A DNA stretch of 64,000 nt, from assembly GCF_006539185.1 (NCBI RefSeq), contig NZ_BJMN01000025.1, positions 1 to 64,000 on the forward strand, given 5' to 3'. Below are positions 1 through 8,896 of the stretch, piece after piece; within the stretch, counting starts at the first letter, position 1; the number at the start of each line of letters is the position of its first letter. Position numbers and translations under genes: made by a program. Below the pieces are notes generated by a model. It had not been told where the DNA came from. It made no database searches and saw nothing but the letters and a program-made list of their open reading frames with translations. The stretch comes from Streptomyces gardneri (GTDB lineage: Bacteria; Actinomycetota; Actinomycetes; Streptomycetales; Streptomycetaceae).

Positions 1-3
1 CCG

Positions 4-675
4 TCAGGCCGGTGTCACCAGTTGGGTGTCGTAGGCCAGGATGACCGCCTGGACGCGGTCGCGGGCGCCCGTCTTCGCGAGGATGCGGCCGATGTGGGTC
101 TTCACCGTGGACTCCGCGAGATGGAGACGTTCGGCGATCTCCGTGTTCGTCCAGCCCTGGCCGACGACCGTGAGGATCTCGCGCTCCCGTTCCGTGAGGG
201 AGGAGAGACGCGGGTCCTCCTCGGGCGGGGCCGCCTCCGCGGCGGGCTGCGGCAGGTGGTGGATGTAGGCGTCCAGAAGACGGCGCGTCAGGCTCGGGGC
301 CACGACCGCGTCGCCGCTCGCGACCGCGCGGATGCCGGCGAGGAGCTCCTCGGGCTGGGCGTCCTTCACCAGGAAGCCGCTCGCTCCGGCGCGCAGTCCC
401 TCGTACGCGTACTCGTCGAGGTCGAAGGTGGTGACGATCAGGATCCGGGTGCGGGCGCCCGTCGTGACGATGCGGCGGGTGGCCTCGATGCCGTCGAGGC
501 CGGGCATCCGGATGTCCATCAGGACGACGTCGGGGTGGTGACGGTCGACCAGGCGGATCGCCTCCGTGCCGTTCGAGGCCTCGGCGACGACCGTCATGTC
601 GTCCTGGCTCTCGAGGAGCATGCTGAAGCCGAGGCGCTGCATCGGCTGGTCGTCCGCGATGAGTACGGTCGTCAC
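4..675 (-). CDS. NarL/FixJ-family response regulator
   Basis: About 223 aa. An N-terminal receiver domain begins with the LIADD acidic pocket. The phosphoacceptor Asp sits in VVLMDIRMPG, followed by a Thr switch region and the conserved Lys of LVKDA. The C-terminal LuxR-type helix-turn-helix has the typical TEREREILTVVGQG and AESTVKTHIGRIL signatures, so this is a DNA-binding transcription factor. The GTG start overlaps the kinase stop by four bases (GTGA), which implies translational coupling. It is the last gene of an ATPase-permease-kinase-regulator operon and probably controls the exporter in response to an envelope signal or drug. Its target sites cannot be read from the sequence. Confidence 0.93.
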   Translation of the reverse strand: MTTVLIADDQPMQRLGFSMLLESQDDMTVVAEASNGTEAIRLVDRHHPDVVLMDIRMPGLDGIEATRRIVTTGARTRILIVTTFDLDEYAYEGLRAGASGFLVKDAQPEELLAGIRAVASGDAVVAPSLTRRLLDAYIHHLPQPAAEAAPPEEDPRLSSLTEREREILTVVGQGWTNTEIAERLHLAESTVKTHIGRILAKTGARDRVQAVILAYDTQLVTPA

Positions 676-1919
676 GAGGGGGAGCCTTCCAGGGGGAGTC
701 GGAGACGGACGTGCCAGCCGCCGGCCGACAGGGCGCCGCAGGTGAGCAGGCCGTCGTAGAGGGCGGCGCGTTCGCGCATGCCCGTGAGGCCCTGGCCCTG
801 TCCCTGGTGGGGTCGGGCGGTCGTCGGAGTGCCCGTGTCGACCACCTCCACCAGGAGTTCCTTCGGGGCGTAGGCCAGGAGGACGGTCGCCCGGGCCGAG
901 TGGCCCGCGTGCTTGAGGGTGTTGGTCAGGGCTTCCTGGATCACGCGGTAGACCGTCAGCTGGGCGCCAGGGGCGAGGGGTTGAGGGGCCGGCTCGTCGC
1001 GGACCTCCAGCTCCACCGCGAGGCCCGCCTTCCGTACGCCGGTGAGGAGCGTGTCCAGATCGGCCAGGGTGGGCTGGGGGTCGCGGACGGCCTCCTGTTC
1101 GTCGTCGCGCAGGACGCCGAGGAGGCGGCGGAGGTCGTCGAGGGCCTGGCGGCTCGTCGTACCGATGGCGTCGAGGGCCTGGGTGGCGCGCTCGGGGTTC
1201 TTGGCCGCCGCGTACCGGCCGCCGTCCGCGAGTCCGGTGATGACCGAGAGGTTGTGGCCGATGATGTCGTGCATCTCGCGGGCGATCCTGGTGCGTTCGG
1301 CGGCGGCGGCGAGCCGGACCTCCTGGTCGCGTTCGACCTCCAGGCGTCGGGCCCGGTCGACGAGGCCGGCGGTGTGGTCCCTGCGGGAGCGGACCACGAA
1401 GCCGAGGAGGGCGACGAGCGCGTACGCCCAGAGGGCGGGGATGACGCGCTGGTCCCAGGTCTCCTGGGGGAAGCGGACCGCGCCCGTCACGAGCGGCGGC
1501 AGGATGAGGGCGAAGGCCCAGAGGAGTGCGCGGGGCTGGCGGGTGAGCGCGAGGTGGAAGACCGGGATCGCCTGGAGGTACGCGGCCTGGAGGAAGGCCC
1601 CGGAGGCGTCGCTGACGAGGGCCGCGCAGGCCATCACGGCGAGCGCGGTCATGGGGCGGCGGCGGCGCCAGTACAGCGGCAGGGAGAGGGCCAGGCTGAG
1701 GACGAGGACGAGCCCGCCCGGTACCGACGGGTCCCGGGCGGTGTTCTGCCAGCCGCCCGCCCCGTCCACGAGGGCCGCCCCGGCCCAGGAGAGCGTCAGC
1801 GTGGCGTCCCACACCCAGGGGTGTCGGGCGTCGAAGGCGCGCGTCCGGGTCAGCAGGCGCTGGATGTGCCTGCTGAGGCCCGTCGCCCCGGCGGTGTGCG
1901 GTGTCTCCTCCGTGATCAT
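672..1919 (-). CDS. Sensor histidine kinase, HisKA_3 (DesK/NarX type)
   Basis: 415 aa. The N-terminal half contains about five hydrophobic helices (residues roughly 35-165), so the sensor is membrane-embedded without a large extracellular domain. The phosphoacceptor His lies in IAREMHDIIGHNLSV, typical of HisKA_3 kinases. A HATPase_c domain follows with the N box (VIQEALTNTLKHA) and the glycine box (GQGLTGMRERAA). It should phosphorylate the response regulator encoded immediately downstream, with which it overlaps by four bases. It lies 13 nt after the ABC-2 permease gene. The stimulus is unknown; the arrangement resembles antibiotic or lipid-stress sensing exporter operons. Confidence 0.93.
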   Translation of the reverse strand: MITEETPHTAGATGLSRHIQRLLTRTRAFDARHPWVWDATLTLSWAGAALVDGAGGWQNTARDPSVPGGLVLVLSLALSLPLYWRRRRPMTALAVMACAALVSDASGAFLQAAYLQAIPVFHLALTRQPRALLWAFALILPPLVTGAVRFPQETWDQRVIPALWAYALVALLGFVVRSRRDHTAGLVDRARRLEVERDQEVRLAAAAERTRIAREMHDIIGHNLSVITGLADGGRYAAAKNPERATQALDAIGTTSRQALDDLRRLLGVLRDDEQEAVRDPQPTLADLDTLLTGVRKAGLAVELEVRDEPAPQPLAPGAQLTVYRVIQEALTNTLKHAGHSARATVLLAYAPKELLVEVVDTGTPTTARPHQGQGQGLTGMRERAALYDGLLTCGALSAGGWHVRLRLPLEGSPS

Positions 1920-1932
1920 CCGGCCATCATCC

Positions 1933-2739
1933 TCATACGTCGCGGCGCTTGAGCAACAGGGCGGGGACGGTGAGTGCCGCGGCCGCCCAGAGGAACAGGG
2001 CGAGGAGTGCGGCGCCGGGGGAGGCCGCGCCGGGGATCGGGGTGGCGGAACCGAGGGCTCCGGCCGCCTGGGTGGGGAAGTACCGGATGGCCGTGTCCAG
2101 GGCGTCGTACGGGAGCATCCCGAGGATCTCGGGGACGATCAGGACCCCGCCGACGAAGGCGCCGATGGCGCCGGGGACGGAGCGGAGGGCGGCGCCGAGG
2201 CCGAGGGCGATGACGCCGAGGAGGGTGACGCCCGCCGCGTTGCCCGCGACGGCGGCGAGGACGCCGTCGTCGGTGAGGGAGGCGGCCTGGTCGGTGCCGT
2301 CGAGGAAGAACCGGGCCGTCAGGAAGGTCAGCAGGGCGGTGAGGAGGGAGAGCGTGAACACGACGGCGGTGTAGACGGTCGCCTTCGCCCACAGGACGGG
2401 GAGGCGGCGCGGGACGGCGGTGAAGGAGGCGTGGGCCATGCCCGTCGCGTACTCGCCGGCGGTGACGAGGATGCCGAGGACGGCGAGGGCGATGCCGCCG
2501 AGCTGGGAGCCGTAGAGGGTGAGGACGACGGTGTCGACGTCGGAGTCGCCGCCGTCGGAGGTGTAGGTGGAGCCCATGAGGATGCCGACGCCGAGGACGA
2601 ACGCCACGGCGGTGAGGACCGTGATCCAGGTGGAGCGGACGGTCCACAGCTTGTGCCACTCCGAGCGGAGGATGCGGGTGGTCGTGAGGCCGTAGGTGGT
2701 GGTGGGTGCGGTGGTGGCGGGTGCGGCGGTGGTCGTCAT
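1933..2739 (-). CDS. ABC-2 type transporter permease
   Basis: 268 aa with six predicted membrane helices and an opening cytoplasmic stretch (RILRSEWHKLWTVRSTW) typical of ABC-2 permeases such as those of bacitracin- or lantibiotic-type exporters. It is the membrane partner of the ATPase encoded just upstream. The two genes overlap by four bases (ATGA), a sign of stoichiometric coupled translation. The substrate cannot be deduced. An export role is inferred from the ABC-2 fold and the adjacent two-component system. Confidence 0.88.
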   Translation of the reverse strand: MTTTAAPATTAPTTTYGLTTTRILRSEWHKLWTVRSTWITVLTAVAFVLGVGILMGSTYTSDGGDSDVDTVVLTLYGSQLGGIALAVLGILVTAGEYATGMAHASFTAVPRRLPVLWAKATVYTAVVFTLSLLTALLTFLTARFFLDGTDQAASLTDDGVLAAVAGNAAGVTLLGVIALGLGAALRSVPGAIGAFVGGVLIVPEILGMLPYDALDTAIRYFPTQAAGALGSATPIPGAASPGAALLALFLWAAAALTVPALLLKRRDV

Positions 2740-3638
2740 GCGGGGGCTCCCTGGTATTCGACGGAGTCGCGGGTGAGGTCCATGAAGGCCTGCTCCAGCG
2801 AGGCGGCCTGCGGGGTGAGTTCGTGGAGGGGGATGGCGTGGGCGGCGGCCGCGCGGCCGATCTCCGAGGCTTCCAGGCCGGTGACGAGGAGGGTGTCGGG
2901 GGCCTCCGTGGTGAAGCGCGCGTCCGGGAGGAGGTGGCGGAGGCGGTCCGCTTCCGGGGTGACGACCTTGACCGAGGCGCCGCCGGAGGCCCGTACGAGC
3001 TCGTCGACCGTGGTGTCGGCGAGGAGGCGGCCCTTGCCGATGACGATGAGGTGGTCGGCGGTGAGCGCCATCTCGCTCATGAGGTGGGAGGAGACGAGGA
3101 CCGTACGGCCCTCGGCGGCCAGGGACTTGAGGAGGGTGCGGATCCAGAGCACGCCCTCGGGGTCGAGGCCGTTGACCGGTTCGTCGAGGACGACGGTCGC
3201 CGGGTCGCCGAGGAGCGCGGCGGCGATGCCGAGGCGCTGGCCCATGCCGAGGGAGAAGCCCTTCACGCGCTTGCGGGCGACGTGGGTGAGGCCGGTGAGG
3301 GCGAGGACCCGGTCCACGCGGGTGTGGGGGATGCCGTGGGTGTGGGCGAGGGCCATGAGGTGGTGGTACGCGGAGCGGCCCGGGTGCAGCGAGCGGGCTT
3401 CGAGGAGGGCGCCGACCTTGGTGAGCGGGGCGCTGTGGCCGGCGTAGGGGCGGCCGTCGACGGTGGCGTGGCCGCGGGTGGGGGCGTCGAGGCCGAGGAT
3501 CATGCGGAGAGTGGTGGACTTTCCGGCGCCGTTGGGGCCGAGGAAGCCGGTGACGGTGCCGGGGCGGACGGTGAAGCTGAGGTCCTGGACGACGGTGGTG
3601 TCCCCGTACCGCTTGGTGAGGTTCTCTGCTCGGATCAT
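2736..3638 (-). CDS. ABC transporter ATP-binding protein (exporter)
   Basis: 300 aa. The nucleotide-binding domain has Walker A GPNGAGKST near residue 40, a signature motif (SLGMGQRLGIA) in which the usual SGG is LGMG, and Walker B TVVLDEPVNGLDP. A C-terminal extension of about 80 residues is typical of the drug-export (DrrA/BcrA-like) class. The ATG at 3638 is chosen because it precedes IRAENLTKRYG, the usual start of the domain. It is the first gene of a four-gene minus-strand operon with the permease, kinase and regulator. Confidence 0.93.
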   Translation of the reverse strand: MIRAENLTKRYGDTTVVQDLSFTVRPGTVTGFLGPNGAGKSTTLRMILGLDAPTRGHATVDGRPYAGHSAPLTKVGALLEARSLHPGRSAYHHLMALAHTHGIPHTRVDRVLALTGLTHVARKRVKGFSLGMGQRLGIAAALLGDPATVVLDEPVNGLDPEGVLWIRTLLKSLAAEGRTVLVSSHLMSEMALTADHLIVIGKGRLLADTTVDELVRASGGASVKVVTPEADRLRHLLPDARFTTEAPDTLLVTGLEASEIGRAAAAHAIPLHELTPQAASLEQAFMDLTRDSVEYQGAPA

Positions 3639-3794
3639 GTCGACGACGCTACGGAGCGGGCGGCGGCCGGACGTCCGACCGTGGGAGTGTGCCGGGGCGC
3701 GGGCGTAGTACCGGGGTACGACGGCGGGTGGCGGGTGGGTGTGTGAGGGAAAAGGCCTTGTCAGGGGGGTCTCGCCGTGGCGAGGATCCATGGC

Positions 3795-4355
3795 ATGGAC
3801 TATTCGATTCGTACCATCCGCGCCGACGAGTGGGAGCAGGTCCGTGCGCTGCGGCTCGCCGCCCTCCAGGACCCGGTCGCGCACCTGGCGTTCCTCGATA
3901 CGTACGCGGACGCCGAGGCGCGGCCGGATTCCTTCTGGCAGGAGCGGACGGTGAATTCCTCGGAGAGCGGGCCCGGTGGTGTGCGCCAGTTCGTCGCGGA
4001 GGCGCCGGACGGACGGTGGGTGGGCACGGTGACGGTGCTCGTGGAGCGGGCCGCGGCCGAGACGTACTTCGGGGATGTCCCGGTGGTCGAGCAGACGCAT
4101 GTCGTCGGGGTGTTCGTACGGGACGAGGCGCGTGGCTCCGGGGTGATCGACGCGCTGTTCGAGGCGGCGACGGAGTGGTCCTGGTCGCTGGAGCAGCGGA
4201 TCGAGCGGGTGCGGCTGTACGTCCACGGCGAGAACGTCAGGGCCCAGGCGGCGTATCAGCGGCTCGGGTTCGTGGACACCGGTGTCAGGGTCGCCCTGCA
4301 CGGCAGCCCGGTCGCGCAGGAGTTGGAGTACGAGCTGCTGCGGTCGGCGGGGTAG
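3795..4355 (+). CDS. GNAT-family N-acetyltransferase
   Basis: 186 aa from the ATG at 3795, which has GAGGA eight bases upstream; a GTG at 3777 would add six residues and has no ribosome site. The acetyl-CoA binding loop is visible as VGVFVRDEARGSGVIDALF, followed by the Asn/Tyr-containing strand VRLYVHGENVRAQAAYQRLGF. It should transfer an acetyl group from acetyl-CoA to an amine; the acceptor is unknown. The gene is isolated, with a 156-bp spacer from the divergent ABC operon and only nine bases from the convergent VirD4-like gene. Confidence 0.88.
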   Translation: MDYSIRTIRADEWEQVRALRLAALQDPVAHLAFLDTYADAEARPDSFWQERTVNSSESGPGGVRQFVAEAPDGRWVGTVTVLVERAAAETYFGDVPVVEQTHVVGVFVRDEARGSGVIDALFEAATEWSWSLEQRIERVRLYVHGENVRAQAAYQRLGFVDTGVRVALHGSPVAQELEYELLRSAG

Positions 4356-4364
4356 GTCCGTTCC

Positions 4365-5927
4365 TCAGCGGCTGAGCGAGTTCTCCGGCCAACGGGATCT
4401 GGCTTGTTCGGGGGACCGCATCAGGGCCAGGGTCGGGAGGCCCTGGTCGTGGCCGGTGGCGAGGAGCTCCGGGAGGTGGGGGAGCGGGGCCACGGCGGCG
4501 ACGTCGTCGAGGACGAGCGTCAGTGGTGGGTCGAGCCGACCGTCGGATGACCGTGCGGCCATGCGGCGGCCGTGCTCGACCACGCTTGCGGCGAGGGCCG
4601 TGAGGAGCGGCATCGCGCCGGGGTGGGCCCGGGGGTTCTCGATCGGTTCGCCCACCACGTAGAGCGTGCCCCCTTCGGCGAGGAAAGATGCGAGGGCCAG
4701 CGAATCCGTTCGATTCGGTACGCAGGCCTCGCGGATGTGGATCGAGGACAGGGCGGCGAGCGCACGGGCCGTCAGTTCCTGGGCGAGCCTGCGGCTTTCG
4801 GGGTGGGCGGTGAGCGCCGATTCGAGGAGGCCGGCGAGGCCTGAGGCCGCTTTGGGGTGGCTGCGGAGGATGCGTACGGGCTCGTGGGCGCCGGCTCCCT
4901 GGGCCCAGCGGTGGACCTGGCGGAAGGGGCGGCCGTCGACGGCGGCGGCGTGCAGCCAGCAGCGCAGAAGCGTTTCGGCGGTGTCGGCGGTGGCCGCGTC
5001 GAGGCGGGAGAGCGGGCGTACGGGGGCGAGCAGGGCGGCTGCCCGCTGCTGCGCGACGGCCGGGTCCTCGCACTGCTCGGACGGGGACCAGTGGAGACGC
5101 CCGGGGGTGTCGCAGAGGTGGCCGGGGTCGTGGACGAGGACCGGGCCGAGCTTGCCGCGCGCGTCCTTCGTCGAGGACCAGACCGTGGGGTCGGAGGTGA
5201 CGACCAGGACGGGGCCCTCGGCGTCGCGGATCGCCTGGACGGCGACGGGGTGGCGGGTTTCCGGGGGGCCGTAGACGAGGCGGGTGGTCGGGCCGGGGGT
5301 GGGGGCTGGGGCTGTGTACGTGGCGGGTGCGGGTGCGGGTGCTGTGTACGTGGCCGGTGCGGGGCCGGTCGTCGGTGCCGGTGCGGGTGCTTGTGTGGCG
5401 GGGAGTGACTCGTTGGGCGGCTGGGCCGGTGGGGCGGTCGGGGGCGTCTCCGTGCGGGGTGGGGCGATCTGCACGGTCTCGGCGGGTGCCGCCGGGGCCT
5501 GGGCCGGGGTCGGGGCCGGTTCCTTCCGTACCCGGGCGGCGGCGGTGTGCGCGTACGCGCCCGCCTTCCGGTTGGTCCTCACCGCGCGCCAGCGGGTGAT
5601 CGTGCCGAGGGCGAAGATCGCGAGGACCAGCAGGACCATCGCCTCGCCGATGAGGAGGCCCCAGAAGAGCCCGTATCCCGAGAGCTGGTCCGGCGGGGTG
5701 GCCGGCCAGGCCGCCGCGAGGTCCGTGGGGGCCGTGGCCAGGGAGCGCAGGGCCGCGGGCGTGCCCATGAAGGCGACGCCCCGCGGCCAGGCCCCGTGGG
5801 AGAAGAGGCCGGCGAGGCCGGTCGCCGTCCACACCAGGGCCGTGAGGCAGAGGAGGAGGCCGAACAGGCCGAGCAGCAGCCCGTCGGAGACCCCTCCTCC
5901 CTTCCGCGCCGTGTCCGTCCTGTCCAT
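4365..5927 (-). CDS. VirD4/TraD-like protein with degenerate Walker A
   Basis: 520 aa. Two membrane helices (about residues 15-38 and 83-110) are followed by an Ala/Pro/Thr-rich linker (about 130-215) and an ATPase-like domain resembling type IV coupling proteins. A Walker B-like segment, TLVLDDVAAVAP, is present near the C terminus. Where coupling proteins have GPPxSGKx, this protein reads GPPETRHPVAV, so the P-loop Lys and Ser/Thr are missing and ATP hydrolysis is doubtful. The start codon directly follows the VirB4 stop (TAGATG). It is last in the T4SS-like operon and may act as a structural or substrate-recruiting pseudo-ATPase. The family call rests on context and fold pattern. Confidence 0.72.
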   Translation of the reverse strand: MDRTDTARKGGGVSDGLLLGLFGLLLCLTALVWTATGLAGLFSHGAWPRGVAFMGTPAALRSLATAPTDLAAAWPATPPDQLSGYGLFWGLLIGEAMVLLVLAIFALGTITRWRAVRTNRKAGAYAHTAAARVRKEPAPTPAQAPAAPAETVQIAPPRTETPPTAPPAQPPNESLPATQAPAPAPTTGPAPATYTAPAPAPATYTAPAPTPGPTTRLVYGPPETRHPVAVQAIRDAEGPVLVVTSDPTVWSSTKDARGKLGPVLVHDPGHLCDTPGRLHWSPSEQCEDPAVAQQRAAALLAPVRPLSRLDAATADTAETLLRCWLHAAAVDGRPFRQVHRWAQGAGAHEPVRILRSHPKAASGLAGLLESALTAHPESRRLAQELTARALAALSSIHIREACVPNRTDSLALASFLAEGGTLYVVGEPIENPRAHPGAMPLLTALAASVVEHGRRMAARSSDGRLDPPLTLVLDDVAAVAPLPHLPELLATGHDQGLPTLALMRSPEQARSRWPENSLSR

Positions 5928-7322
5928 CTATGCCACCGTCGACTGCGAAGTGCCGTTCATCTGCTGCTCGATGAGGATCGCGCGCTGCTCCGTCTCCCAC
6001 TCCAGCTCGGGATCGACGACCGAGGACTCGGTCATGGCGCGGTCGGTGTAGACGAGGGGGCGTTCCTTCTCGGTGATGAGGTGTTTGACCACCTGCACGT
6101 TGCCGTTGACGTCCCAGACCGCGATGCCGGGGGTGAGGGTCGGGATGATCTCGACCGCCCAGCGTGGCAGGCCGAGGACCCGGCCGGTGTTGCGTGCCTC
6201 GTCGGCCTTCTGGGCGTAGATGGTCCGGGTGGAGGCCATCTTGAGGATCGCCGCGGCCTCCTTGGCCGCCGCTCCGTCGACGACGTCGGAGAGGTGGTGG
6301 ACGACGGCGACGAAGGACAGGCCGAGGCGGCGCCCGAACTTGAGAAGGCGCTGGAACAGCTGCGCCACGAACGGGCTGTTGATGATGTGCCAGGCCTCCT
6401 CGACGAGGAAGATGCGCTTCTTCCGGTCGGGGCGGATCCAGGTGTGCTCCAGCCAGACGCCGACGATCGCCATGAGGATCGGCATGGCGATGGAGTTGCG
6501 GTCGATGTGGGAGAGGTCGAAGACGATCAGGGGCGCGTCGAGGTCGATGCCGACGGTCGTCGGGCCGTCGAACATGCCCCGGAGGTCACCGTCGACCAGC
6601 CGGTCCAGGACGAGGGCGACGTCCAGGCCCCAGGCCCGTACGTCGTCTATGTCGACGTTCATCGCCTCGGCCGATGCGGCCTTGGGGTGGCGGAGCTGCT
6701 CGACGATGTCGGTGAGGATCGGCTGCCGGTCGGTCTTGTGCTCGGTGACGAAGGCGTGGGCGACCTTGAGGGCGAAGCCGGAGCGCTCGTCGAGGCCGTG
6801 GCCCATCGCCACCTCGATGATCGTGCGGAGCAGCGCCAGCTGGCCGGTGGTGGTGATCGAGGGGTCGAGGGGGTTGAGGCGGATGCCGGAGTCGTTGGCG
6901 ACCATCGGGTCGAGCCGGATGGGAGTTATTCCCAGCTCCTGCGCGATGAGGTTCCATTCGCCGACGCCGTCCTCGCCCTGGGCGTCGAGGACGACGACCT
7001 GACGGTCCCGGAAGCGGAGCTGGCGGAGCACGTACGTCTTCTCCAGCGCCGACTTGCCGTTGCCGGACTCGCCGAGGACCAGCCAGTGCGGGGCGGGGAG
7101 CTGCTGCCCGTACAGCTGGAAGGGGTCGTAGATGTACCCCTTGCCGCTGTAGACCTCGCGGCCGATGATCACGCCGGAGTCGCCGAGGCCGGGGGCGGCG
7201 GTCGGCAGGTAGACGGCCTGGGCCTGTCCGGTGGAGGTGCGGACGGGCAGACGGGTCGTCTCCACCTTGCCGAAGACGAAGGAGGTGAAGGCGTCGGTCA
7301 GGACGGACAGCGGATCTCGCAT
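5928..7322 (-). CDS. VirB4-like conjugal transfer ATPase
   Basis: 464 aa from the ATG at 7322, which has AAGGGG about ten bases upstream. Walker A GESGNGKS is at residues 84-91 and Walker B IFLVEEAWHII lies in the last third. The spacing and the LVVLDAQGEDGVGEW segment match VirB4/TraU-type ATPases that energise type IV secretion. It is shorter than proteobacterial VirB4 (about 800 aa) because the N-terminal domain is minimal; in Gram-positive systems that part can be supplied by the preceding SCO6880-family protein. The gene sits 20 nt after SCO6880 and abuts the VirD4-like gene. Confidence 0.85.
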   Translation of the reverse strand: MRDPLSVLTDAFTSFVFGKVETTRLPVRTSTGQAQAVYLPTAAPGLGDSGVIIGREVYSGKGYIYDPFQLYGQQLPAPHWLVLGESGNGKSALEKTYVLRQLRFRDRQVVVLDAQGEDGVGEWNLIAQELGITPIRLDPMVANDSGIRLNPLDPSITTTGQLALLRTIIEVAMGHGLDERSGFALKVAHAFVTEHKTDRQPILTDIVEQLRHPKAASAEAMNVDIDDVRAWGLDVALVLDRLVDGDLRGMFDGPTTVGIDLDAPLIVFDLSHIDRNSIAMPILMAIVGVWLEHTWIRPDRKKRIFLVEEAWHIINSPFVAQLFQRLLKFGRRLGLSFVAVVHHLSDVVDGAAAKEAAAILKMASTRTIYAQKADEARNTGRVLGLPRWAVEIIPTLTPGIAVWDVNGNVQVVKHLITEKERPLVYTDRAMTESSVVDPELEWETEQRAILIEQQMNGTSQSTVA

Positions 7323-7342
7323 CGGTCGGTGCCCCTTCGGCC

Positions 7343-8896
7343 TTAGCGGCGGATGCCGGTCGCGAACGGCAGGGTGTTCACAAAGGCCCTGTGGTGCTCG
7401 CGGTCGCACCACTCCAGCTTCAGGTACGACTTGCCGGCGGAGGCCCTGATCGTGCGCTTGTCCCGGGCGAGGGCCTCGGGCGAACGCGACGACACCGTGA
7501 TGTACCCGACCAGGTTGACTCCGGCAGCGCCGCTGGCGAGATCTTCACCCCGCTGGTCGAGCCGGCCGTGGGCGGCGATGTCGCGGGGGTCGACGGTGCG
7601 GTTCATCTTGGCGGCGCGGCTGGCGTCGGCCTCGTCGTTGGTCTTCTCGGTGAGCATGCGCTCGATGGCGACCTCGGTGGGCTCCAGGTCCATGGTGACG
7701 GCGACCGTGCGGATGACGTCGGGGGTGTGGACGAGGAGCGGGGCGAGGAAGTTGACGCCGACCGGGGTCATCGGCCACTCCTTCACCCAGGCGGTGGCGT
7801 GGCACCAGGGGGCGCGCGTGGAGGACTCGCGGGTCTTGGCCTGGAGGTACGTCGGTTCCATCGCGTCGAGTTCGGCGGGCCAAGCGTTTCGTTTCGTCAT
7901 GGCCTGGATGTGGTCGATGGGGTGGTCCGGGTCGTACATGGAGTGCACGAGGGAGGCGAGCCGGGACTGGCCGAGGGGCTGGCGTACGCGGATGTCGGCC
8001 TCGGCGAGGCGGGCGCAGATGTCGGTGAGCTCGCGGGCCATGACGACGGCGAGGCCGGCGTCGCGGTCGAGCTTGCGGGCGCCGGAGGCGTGGCGGGCGG
8101 CGCGGGCCATGACGTTGGCCTCGGCGGCGAGTTCGCGGGTGTAGTGCATGCAGGCGACGAGGTAGGCGCGGTGCTGCTCGCTGGAGGTGGAGACCATCGA
8201 CTGGAGCTGCTCGTACGACTCCTTGAGCCAGGCGGGGGCCGTCGTGTCGCCGCGCTGGGAGACGTCCTTGGCGTGGGCGTCGGGGTCGGCGGGGAGGGTG
8301 CGGGCCAGCATCTGGAGGCGGGTCACGAAGCCGTCGCCGTTGGCGACGTGCTTGAGGAGGGTGCCGAAGCGGTCGACGAGGGCTTCCTGGTCCTCGCTGT
8401 CGCGCAGGCCGACGCCGGGGCCCTCGATCTCGATGGCGGCGGTGACGGTGCGGCGGTCGGCGTGGAGGAGGACGGCGATCTCGTCGGGGCCGAAGGGGGC
8501 GGCGAGCCAGCCGACGCGGCCGATGCCGGGGGGCGGGCCGATCTCGACCTCGCGGCCGTCGAGGTGGGTGCCGGATTCGGCGGCGACGGAGCGGTAGGCC
8601 GTACCGCGCTTGAGCATGCGCTTGTAACTGCGGTTGATCTCGAACCACTTGTAGAAGGTGCGGCCCTTGTACGGGAGGTACACGGCGGCGATCGCGACCA
8701 TGGGGAGGCCGGCGAGGAGCGCGATCCGGAGGGGGAGGACGGGGACGAGGAGTCCGCTCATCATGCCGAGGAACGCGCCGACGATGATGAGGGCGATCTC
8801 GCCCGTCTCACGGTTCTTGCCGACGATCGCGTTGGGCCGGGCACGGCCGACGAGATACGTACGGCGGGGCGCGACCGGCTGGGACTGGGTCGTCAA
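7343..8896 (-). CDS. SCO6880-family T4SS-associated membrane protein
   Basis: 517 aa. Residues about 30-75 form two closely spaced membrane helices, resembling the PrgI-type inner-membrane anchor found next to VirB4 in Gram-positive conjugation systems. The remainder is a large soluble domain without a P-loop, looking like the N-terminal part of VirB4. I recognise the family named after Streptomyces coelicolor SCO6880. It overlaps the upstream VirB6-like gene by four bases and is followed after 20 nt by the VirB4 ATPase gene. It probably anchors VirB4 to the membrane, which is inference from context. Confidence 0.8.
   Translation of the reverse strand: MTTQSQPVAPRRTYLVGRARPNAIVGKNRETGEIALIIVGAFLGMMSGLLVPVLPLRIALLAGLPMVAIAAVYLPYKGRTFYKWFEINRSYKRMLKRGTAYRSVAAESGTHLDGREVEIGPPPGIGRVGWLAAPFGPDEIAVLLHADRRTVTAAIEIEGPGVGLRDSEDQEALVDRFGTLLKHVANGDGFVTRLQMLARTLPADPDAHAKDVSQRGDTTAPAWLKESYEQLQSMVSTSSEQHRAYLVACMHYTRELAAEANVMARAARHASGARKLDRDAGLAVVMARELTDICARLAEADIRVRQPLGQSRLASLVHSMYDPDHPIDHIQAMTKRNAWPAELDAMEPTYLQAKTRESSTRAPWCHATAWVKEWPMTPVGVNFLAPLLVHTPDVIRTVAVTMDLEPTEVAIERMLTEKTNDEADASRAAKMNRTVDPRDIAAHGRLDQRGEDLASGAAGVNLVGYITVSSRSPEALARDKRTIRASAGKSYLKLEWCDREHHRAFVNTLPFATGIRR

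Noticed and set aside
1042..3447. Very long plus-strand open frame opposite the exporter operon
   Set aside because: It is the usual high-GC antisense shadow: Arg/Ser/Gly-rich, no domain, and the opposite strand encodes clear kinase and ABC proteins.
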